Of a DNA stretch of 64,000 nt, positions 55,702-64,000 are shown piece by piece. How positions within the stretch are numbered: the first letter of the stretch is position 1; each line of letters starts with the position of its first letter. The stretch covers positions 4,025,604 through 4,089,603 of the forward strand of contig KL647288.1 in the NCBI GenBank assembly GCA_000727475.1, in the 5' to 3' direction. Source of the DNA: Sarcocystis neurona (Eukaryota > Apicomplexa > Conoidasida > Eucoccidiorida > Sarcocystidae). The notes under the pieces were generated by a model. It searched no databases. It worked only from the letters and a program-made list of their open reading frames with translations, and was not told the DNA's origin. A program made the position numbers and the translations under genes.

Positions 55702-58700
55702 GCGACAAACAGAGAGAGAGTGAGTCAGGTTTGCGCAGGTAGAGGGAGGGAAAATCTACGCCGGTTCTGTTTAATAGAAGTAGCAGTCGGCATTTTACCT
55801 TTTAGCCACTCCGCGGCTTCCTCTTCAGCGGTCCCCCCAATTTCGCCGATCATCACAATGCCTGCCCCATAGCGACGCGACAATAGAAGAAAGCCAAAGT
55901 CGCAGAGAAACGCAAACACGTAGAAATCTACGTTGCTCATGTTGTGAAGCAGCCCGTCTCGACAAACGGGTGAGTCCCACGCGGCTGATTCTTCTACTTT
56001 CGTTCGAACAGCTGCGTTACCGCGTTTCTGCGATGTCTGCACCGCGTCTCCACGTGCAATTTACACGTACACAGACGAAGTTCACACAAACACACCCACA
56101 AATCCACACGCCCGTGGAAGTCCAAGACAAGCACATGTCGCTGGAATTCTCTCTATACGTATCGATACTTACGCGTACACAAGAGCACCGCCCAAGGCGT
56201 TCACCCACACATATGCTAGAACTATGACGATGGAATGAATGTGTATACGCACCCCACATACACATGTTACCCGAGTATTCGACCGCGTCTACAAGCATGG
56301 CTCCGTACACGCCACACTCCCCTGATACACACCTACACACATATATATACGCGTGGATGCGTACATCTACACATATACGCGTCCTATATACCTATAAATA
56401 TATATATATATATATATACGTATGTACGTACGCACATATATAAAATATATGCTCCAGAAAGAGGGAGTCTACAGACAACCCGTGTCGTCATACCGAAAGA
56501 CGGCGCACGCATCCGACCGGACGCGTCTTCGGAGTATTTGTTGTACAGACAGCGTCGTGTGGTCGTAAATAGACAAAACTACCTGCGTTCGTCTTCCCCT
56601 CCTCCTCCCCTCGTGAGCTTGACCCCCACACATACAACACAAGTCATCAAACTGAGCCACATACACACACATGATCCGCGCCAGGGGACGTGTACCCACA
56701 AGCGAGCTTCGGGCCTCGCGTCGACGGACAGCGCGTGTTTTTCTCACGTTCGCCGCACTCCCCATGCTTTTCTCTTTTTGCCCTTCACCGCTACCTATCA
56801 CTTGTTCAATCTCCACCCACTTCACACACTGCACCCCGCCCATACACACACGCGCACATGCTTACACGCACACGTCCGCGGCCGTAGACGGTCGTGCGGC
56901 CCTCACCTTTTGTCTCGGAGTCGGCAACGAACCGCTCCAGACAGTCGATGAAATTCGTCCCGTTCAACGGGTCGCCCCCGATGCCCACACACGTCGACTG
57001 CCCCAGACCCGCTCGCGTCGTCTGGTTCACTGCCTCGTATGTCAAAGTGCCACTGCGACTCACCACGCCTGCATCAAACGCACAAGTCAGCAGCAGCCGC
57101 GCGCCATACCTAGTTCCCCACTTCGGGCATATACACACATGTGTACACGGAGATATGCACGCATTTATGAGATACACGTATGTAGACACACCTATACAGG
57201 CACACGGATATATCTCTTCACTTACACGCAGTGGTGACATACACGTATACCCATACAGACGCACACACATACGGATATATCATACGTACTGGGGCCACAT
57301 ACGTATACATATACATATTCGTATGTGTGTGTATATGTGTGTGGCCCCAGTACAGACATAAATCTACGTATTTATACGTATGTACATTCGCTTCTGTACC
57401 TACGCGTGCGCAGTGCCCGTAACGTCTACCATCGACGTTATGTATACTTATGTATAGATATATGACTTTACATCCACACATATAGTAATTCTATATGTAT
57501 ATATATATATGTATATATGTACACTCACACACCCACACGTGTACACACTACTCGAAGAGTGTCTGCACACCGGCATATACGAGCATATACATATATACAT
57601 ATATATATATACATCAGTACACACAGTGATACGTTTACGTCTATAGTAAGAGGAGTCAGTATACCTGTGTGTGCATATGTACACATATATATATATATAT
57701 ATACTCACATACCTACACGTGTACACACTACCCGAAGAGTGTATCTGCGCCGGCATATACGTGTGTATATATCTATATATACACCCACATATATAGTGAC
57801 ACGTCTGCGTCTATAGTAACAGGGATCAGTACGCGTCTGAACAGGCTGCGTCATCGTCGTAGCTCGTTGTCCCAAGGGGATACTTCCAACAATATACGAA
57901 GAGTCTCAACACCTAATGAAAGGAGAAAAGAAGAAAAGCTGGCCACCCAATCCTGGAACTGCGTGGGCACTGTACAAACTCTGGCAAATCAAAGAAACTC
58001 TCGAAAGTAAGAATGAAGTAGAAGACGTTGAAAACCCGATGTGCACAACTCTGCAACGCACAAAGACGCAAGAAAGTGTCACTCATTAATCAGGAGAACA
58101 GGCAACACGAAAAGACCATCAAAATACGCGGAATATAACGTGGGATGCAGTACTACTAAGTACATATATCTACCCATACATGTTTAGAGGTGTATGCATT
58201 TTCACATACAAATACAGCTACTGGCACACTTATACGTATATATATATATATACACGTCGGTGTAGAGGTATATGCATTTATATACACGTATATAGGTATG
58301 TGCACACCTACACGTGCACAGGTATACACAGGCATGCATACATGTACACATGTATATATACAGACACACCTTTGGACAGGTATATGCACTTACATATGCA
58401 TGTATAGCTATGGGTACACATATATACATATATATATATGGTACACACATACATACACAGGCATGCACACGCAGTAACACACGTACACATGTATATATAT
58501 ATATATACGGGGAAAAAATCAAAAAGACTGGTGGAAGTGAAAGTCGAGAACAATCAATTTTTTGGTGTCTTCAGTTGATCAGTGAAGAGGTACGGAGAAG
58601 AGGAAGACGGTGGAGAAGAATGGGACGCTTGCGATGAAGAAACGTCAACATGGAAGGGAACTGTTTGGACTGACACACTGCCAGCACTTCATACTGAAGG

Positions 58701-61700
58701 AGAAAAAGGGTGCAACTACGAGGAAGAAAAAGTAGTACACATGAAGACGAAGACCTCCAGAAGATGGTCGCACGTTTCTGAGACATTCCTCTTTGCTTCA
58801 AAAAACGACCAACGGTGGCTCTTTGAGACCCACGAACACATGGAGAAGTCGCGCAAGACGGAAGCAGAAGAAAGTGGACGCGAGGTCGCGGAACAGAGGA
58901 ACGGCAGAAGACGAAGAAGTCAAGACGCAGGAAAAAATAAGAAACGACACACTCTCCACTTAAAAGGACAAGAAAGACGTTAAACCTCCAACCTTGGCTG
59001 GATTACCGTGAAGGAAATCAGCAAGCGAAAAAGAGAAGACTCTCCCTCCTTTCTTTCCATCACACTTAACAAAAAATTTCAGCGTCCCCCCACGCCTAGC
59101 AGCACCTACACTAATGCACGTAATCACTTCTCCATCCTCACATATACTGACAGATGTGACTCAACGAAAAAAAGACGGCAGCGACGTGGGAGGGTCACGA
59201 CGTCTTCCTCTCTGCCGCCGTCTTTTCCCCAGCCCCCCAGTCACTTCGCTTTTTGTCCACAGACGACGCTAGGAAAACATACCCCTCCGACCCAGCAACT
59301 TTCTCGTTTGCATTACCCAGGCGAGAGAAAAACAGAAAAGCATGCGTTCGGCCTTCCGAGAGACGCGTTTCATCCACCAGGGGCAGGCGTAACGCAGCCC
59401 ACGATATAAAAGACAGGAACAGAAAGTAACAGGAAAGAGAAGTTCCCCGTAGATAACGACCAGTCCGGTGTTGGGAAGATAACGGAGAAGAACGAGGATG
59501 CGTCTGGCTGCCTCGAAACTCGAAGAAAAAGGTAAGACTGACAAGACGAGGAAGACGCTGTCACCACGAGAGCCCTCGCAGAAAGAAAATGCCGGCTCAG
59601 TGCGCTCCTGGAACGAGAGCTTTCTTCTTTTCATAGGAGTTCACTCCTCCAAATTAGCATGGCAGTCATGAGACTCATCCTCTGGCATCTTCTTCCTTTT
59701 CTTCTCTCTGCCCGTAGTCACGACGACTACGAGGACTGCAGCTGCTGCAGCAGTCACTCTCCACGCCCCATGCGACGATCCACACTTACGCACGTTCTTC
59801 GGACGGACCCGTTCACGAACACACCTATATGGGACTGAGGAGAGCATACGTAAATCTACACACACACACACATGCATACGCGTACATGTGTATACACGTT
59901 ATATATATATATGTATTTGTGCATGCGTATACCACTGCAGGGGAACGCGGGCAGGTTTTGGTGGGCAGCTCCTGGCAGTAAGATAGTAGCACTTCACGCA
60001 CGCATATCTGTTCTCTCTCTCTTTCTTGGTAGCCGGCTGTTAACCTTTACAGATGTACAAGCAACCCAAGCCTATACACCTGCGGAAATACAGGCCCATC
60101 TCTCCCTCTCCATCTACATGTTTTACTCTCTCTGTATACGTGCATACATTAACTAACGCACTGCACATTGGCTCATCGCCTTCGCAGCTGTGAAGCAGAT
60201 CACCTCGCGTCTCGACGTCCGCAAGTTTACCTACACAACTGCTGGAACTGTGTTTCTGTACTGTTCTTCACCTATCCTTCTAATGTATGTGTACACGTAT
60301 ATACATACATATATACGTATATATATATATATTGCAGCTACCACGATTGCAGCTACTACCTGTTGCAGTAATTACTATTGCAGTTACTCCTATTGCAGTT
60401 CCCCGGAGTCAGCACTCGAGCTTCTCTGCATGTGTTCAGAACTGCCTCCTCTTTCTGACATATCTTCTCAGTGCATCTGTATACGTGTATGTACATATAT
60501 ATATGTACACACCTACACAGATATGTATGTATTTGTAGAACTGGCGATTTGCAACCTACGTCACTCCTGACGCTTCATGGGAAAACGTCCGCAGACCGCC
60601 ATGCAGCGTGTGCGTACAGGTGACGCGTGTGCAGCGCAGCGGGGTGTACGTACACCGCAGGCGGCAGGGGTGTTGGGAGACGTACCGATGCAGCCCTTGC
60701 GGTGTATGTACCCCGGCATGATGCCGATTTTGCACTCGTCGGGCTTGATGACTCCTGGGCAGTTCGGACCGATCAGTCGAGTTTTACTCTGCGCATGCAA
60801 CGCGTGCTTCACTTTCGCCATATCCTGCAGAGGAATGCCTTCGGTGATGCAAACTACTAACGGCAGTTCTTCCTCGATACACTCTAGAATCGCCTGTGCG
60901 GCCCCAGGGGGCGGCACAAAGACCATCGACGCCGTGCACCCCGTCTCCCGTTTTGCCTGAGAGCCCCATCACCCATCCACACACACACACACATCTACGG
61001 CGAATTACAGCCAGAAATTCGCATAGACACTTTGGACGTGCGGGGGCATACGCATATATACGTGCGACGGACCTAGAATATATAGACGCTTGTGAATACA
61101 CATAAATCTATACGGGTCGTACACTTACTTGACGTATGTTGTCCATATCTGTATATATGAAGATGGCCATAAAGATGTGTGGCTATACTACGAAATTATA
61201 AACACACACACACACAGATGTACGGACGCTCACGAGGAGAATTAAAAAACAGTGGACGACGGAACTGAGCAGCAACTTACGTTTTCACACGAAAAGTGCT
61301 GGGAAAAGTAACTTGCGAGGCAAGACGCTGAGGCGGTCGCACGACGCCGCGGCAGACGGAGAGCCTCGATCTCCCCTCGCTTCACGTACAACTCCGGAGG
61401 CACACACATATCTACCGAAATCACTGCACGCCAAGCAGACGCTGTATTTCTGATAGGACACGAAGATATATACACACGTTAAATAAATTCACCTATTGCC
61501 CACATGTCGTTACTCGATAAATAAAAGCAGAATAAGAGTAGTTTTATAGTCGCTTGCAGGATTCCATAAAGACACGTAGACGTACACATCCATATGCATT
61601 TGCCTCTCTCTCACAGACTCTTAACAGCTACACATACATATCTGTCTACTCGTTCGCACACCGACAATCATACATAGATATAGAGATGTGTATGTGTGAG

Positions 61701-62710
61701 CACTTGCCGTACGCTTAAGCAATCCAACTCCTACATATACATCTCCATTTTTCTCTCTCTTCTTCTGGGTGGAGAACCTCTCGAATGACTGCTGTTCGAC
61801 GGCGATGGATGCGTTGCATTTATCAGACAAAACAGCGTGTCCCATCAAGTACCACCTCCGACCCCGAACGAAGCGGGGTACAAATCACCGACTACTGCCT
61901 GGCGGTCGGTAGCTTCGTCTTTCCGACGAACGGATGTGAGTATATATACAAAAACAGGAAAGCGATACAGACATGCAGACGCCCAGACACTGGACGCTAT
62001 GTATCGGCCACAGGAAGCCTTGGTGCGCCTGAGAAATGTATACAGACACCCACACAACGGACCTGCACACGGATATACATACATATCGATATATATATAT
62101 ATATAGAGAGAGAGATATATATATATATATACCGTCACACATGCAAAGCAGCGTGTCTCGCCTACTGCGTGACACATTGGGCACCACCTACACATACATA
62201 CACGTATACATATATACGCACAGCTGTCTATAAGCAGGTGTCTATACATGCATATATTTATATATATATATATATGTACACACACACAGACACATACGTC
62301 TATACACAATGTGCGTACGTGTGTATGTATATACGTACTATATACACGTGTCCATACCTGCGTACGAGGTACATGCAAGACCAGGGGTGTACGTGTACGG
62401 AGTACTGCGGGCACCAAGCAGTTACAGCAAGAAGAAAACGGTACACAAAGCGGTGCTGCGGTGGATTCTCTCTCTCCGTATATACGTACGTATCGCTTGC
62501 AACGTATACATACAGGCATACACGTACCCGGCGCTACGGATGAAAATATATATTATGGACGGAAAGATAACGCACCTCCGATACTGTCCTAAAGACGGGC
62601 AGAGAAAACTCGCCGCTGCTGCTCTTCCACGTCGTCCCGCCTTTCGTGGGATGCACGCCTCCAACAAATTTGGTCCCGTACTGCAGGCACTGGTCAGTGT
62701 GGAAAGAGCC
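54183..62710 (-). CDS. SUCLG1: Succinyl-CoA synthetase (ligase) alpha subunit, last five exons
   Basis: Exons on the minus strand, in coding order: 62,710-62,576; 60,956-60,686; 57,068-56,907; 55,861-55,799; 54,403-54,183 (stop TAG). All junctions are GT-AG and in phase, giving about 284 residues. Diagnostic segments: [108 protein letters not shown]. The His in RRMGHAGAI is the family's phosphorylated active-site His; IGPNCPGV and the TITEGIP-like segment line the CoA site. The enzyme is mitochondrial in the TCA cycle, making ATP or GTP from succinyl-CoA with a beta subunit. The N-terminal part (with the CQGFTGKQ region and any transit peptide) is not in the window and must lie beyond 64,000. 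Introns are 1-4 kb and full of microsatellites, one with an assembly gap. Confidence 0.95.
55244..55665. other. Assembly gap (422 N)
   Basis: Run of N flanked on both sides by pure TA repeats (55,203-55,235 and 55,666-55,698). It lies in the intron between the last two exons of succinyl-CoA synthetase alpha, so no coding sequence of that gene is lost. True length is unknown. Confidence 0.99.
57286..57353. repeat. Inverted repeat with perfect 13-bp ends
   Basis: GTACTGGGGCCAC at 57,286-57,298 is the exact reverse complement of GTGGCCCCAGTAC at 57,341-57,353. The inner TA/TG-rich arms also pair partly. It is in an intron of the succinyl-CoA synthetase gene. Confidence 0.85.
57481..57840. repeat. 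Tandem duplication, period about 180 bp
   Basis: GTACACACTACTCGAAGAGT at 57,541 recurs as GTACACACTACCCGAAGAGT at 57,721. The blocks CGGCATATAC and GTCTATAGTAA follow in the same order in each copy, with small indels. Intronic. Confidence 0.85.
58582..59400 (+). other. Purine-rich block with two open frames inside an intron
   Basis: Within the intron 57,069-60,685 of the minus-strand gene, sequence from 57.85 to 59.64 kb is free of TATA repeats and is A/G-rich on the plus strand. Frames at 58,582-58,983 (starting GTG, Glu/Lys/Arg-rich) and 59,008-59,409 are open. No domain is recognised. It may be a nested gene fragment, an inserted element or only biased DNA. Confidence 0.25.
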
Positions 62711-62719
62711 CTTCAGCAA

Positions 62720-63890
62720 TAAAAAAACAGCAGCAGCACACGCAGCAGCGACAGCAGCAATAAGTGTGCGAGGCAGCACCAGTAGTATACGCGCCGCAAC
62801 AAGAGCAGCAGACGCAACCACACCGGCAAAATACAGAGAGAGTAGCAGCACCAGCAGCAGTTGCAGACGAAGCGGCAGACGCAGCAGTAGGGAAGACGGG
62901 TGGCGAGACGAGGAGCGAAAACAGCAGCAGAGGCGCGACAGCAACTGCAGCCTCCGCAGGCAAACATGCAGCAGCAGCACATGCAGCAGAGGCACCCGCA
63001 GCACGAGAGCGACCGAACGTCGGGGCCCTGTCAGCAGAACCAACGGGCAGCAGTGGGTAACGCAGCAGAAGCAGCAGCGGGTAACGCGGCAGATGTAGCA
63101 GCGGGTAACGCGGCAGAAGCAGCAGTAGCTAACGCAGCAGAAGCAGCAGTAGCTGACGCAGCAGTACCAACAGCAGCGTATGAAGATATAGCACCGAGGG
63201 CAGCGGTTGTTGATGCAATAGCAGCAGCAGTAGCAGACGCAGTCGTAGCAATTGCAGCGGGAGCCCCGTACGAAGCAGCAACACGGATGCGGCAGATAAG
63301 CAGCACCACACGCGTCAGTAGCATACGCCGCACAAGCGTCCGCAGCACCTGCCGGAGCCGCTGCACCAGCAGCACCAGCATGGGCGGCACTACGGTCAAC
63401 AGGAGCAGTGCCAGCAGCAGCAGCAGATCATCCAACACACCACTCCGCAGCATTGGTACATGCGGACAGCGGTCAGCAGCACGAGCAAGAGTCTGCGAAG
63501 ACAAAAAAGGATAATGCAGCGAATCGACACTTGCGGTGGAAGCGGCAGAGAGGCAGCTAGTCGGAGGGACGAAGGCACCACGCGAAATTTCGAGAGGAAG
63601 GCCGCCGTCCTGCGGCGTGAAGCGAACAGCATCGCGCGCAGTGACAGTCCCACAGCAACAGCAGAGGGGGCAGACGTTGCTTTTCAGCGCAGGGAGCAGC
63701 AACTGGAGCAGCAGCAACAGCAGTGACGCGGGAGCAGCGGCGGGAGAAACGCCAGCAGCAGTCGGAAACGAATTAACGGCAGCAGAACAAGCAGCAAGAA
63801 CACAAGAGGACCAAAACCACTCCAAGCAGCAGCAGCGCAGGCAGCCACAACAGCAGGGCGACAGCAAAATCACAAGCACCAAGTGAGCAC
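62720..63890. repeat. CAG/GCA repeat-rich block upstream of the recognised SUCLG1 exons
   Basis: Plus strand carries many short CAG/GCA/GCAGCA runs and a 15-30-bp tandem array of GTAACGCAGCAGAAGCAGCA units at about 63,055-63,165. Plus frame 62,900-63,514 would encode Ala/Asn/Glu repeats (GNAAEAA). On the minus strand, where the only recognised gene runs, the block would be Leu/Cys-rich and is most simply an intron. The first exons of that gene are not found here. Confidence 0.6.
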
Positions 63891-64000
63891 CAGCACGAGG
63901 AACGTAGCCATCTGTGCTGCCTCTGTCGCTGCTAGTTCTCTCTCTATACATACAAATGTACTGGAGGACAGTACGTACGCATATACACGTGTACGTCTGT
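63891..64000. other. Right edge, no feature seen
   Basis: Short non-repetitive tail with a GTACGCATATACACGTGTAC-like microsatellite; probably still intronic to the minus-strand gene. Confidence 0.4.

Noticed and set aside
62534..63043. Minus-strand ORF taken as one long exon of the synthetase
   Set aside because: Only 62,576-62,710 matches the family; the rest is Leu/Cys-rich antisense repeat before the acceptor and intron after the donor.
1..64000. tRNA or rRNA genes
   Set aside because: No convincing cloverleaf or rRNA-like stretch was seen while reading both strands; a tRNAscan or Rfam search would be decisive.

Overview
The window looks like nuclear DNA of an apicomplexan parasite, most probably Eimeria. 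Three things point there: long CAG/GCA/AGC repeat runs coding Gln, Ala and Ser tracts; genes split by many GT-AG introns; and dense TA and pyrimidine/purine microsatellites. Repeat-rich stretches (1-12.6, 18-35 and 62.7-63.9 kb) alternate with repeat-poor ones (12.7-18 and 35.2-54 kb), a pattern described for Eimeria chromosomes. There is no operon, rRN A or bacterial signal. A 422-base run of N lies at 55,244-55,665. All exon limits below were read by hand from splice signals and phase.

Layout. (1) 1-9,385, minus: one uninterrupted frame of 3,128 codons that runs off the left edge. It is Gln/Ala/Ser-rich and holds one clear AP2 DNA-binding domain, so it is a very large ApiAP2 factor. (2) 9.4-18.2 kb: mostly unassigned, with a few weak small ORFs. 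(3) 18.2-31.9 kb, plus: a 1,458-codon disordered reading frame followed by phase-matched exons of a Gln/Glu-rich coiled-coil protein; the two may be one gene. (4) 32.1-35.2 kb, plus: a low-complexity hypothetical gene. (5) 35.9-41.93 kb, plus: many short exons; the last seven fit together into a PH-like domain protein. (6) 42.5-50.24 kb, plus: a multi-exon gene resembling the HECT-like E2-binding (UBE3D) family. (7) 50.7-52.97 and 53.17-54.02 kb, plus: exons of one or two unrecognised genes. (8) 54.18 kb to beyond the right edge, minus: succinyl-CoA synthetase alpha subunit, its last five exons spread over 8.5 kb of repeat-filled introns.

The genes do not form a pathway. The window combines a transcription factor, a probable structural coiled-coil protein, a lipid-binding-type protein, a putative ubiquitin-system protein and a mitochondrial TCA-cycle subunit. 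CAG repeats lie on the sense strand of the genes they sit in, except at 62.7-63.9 kb, where they are antisense to the only recognised gene.
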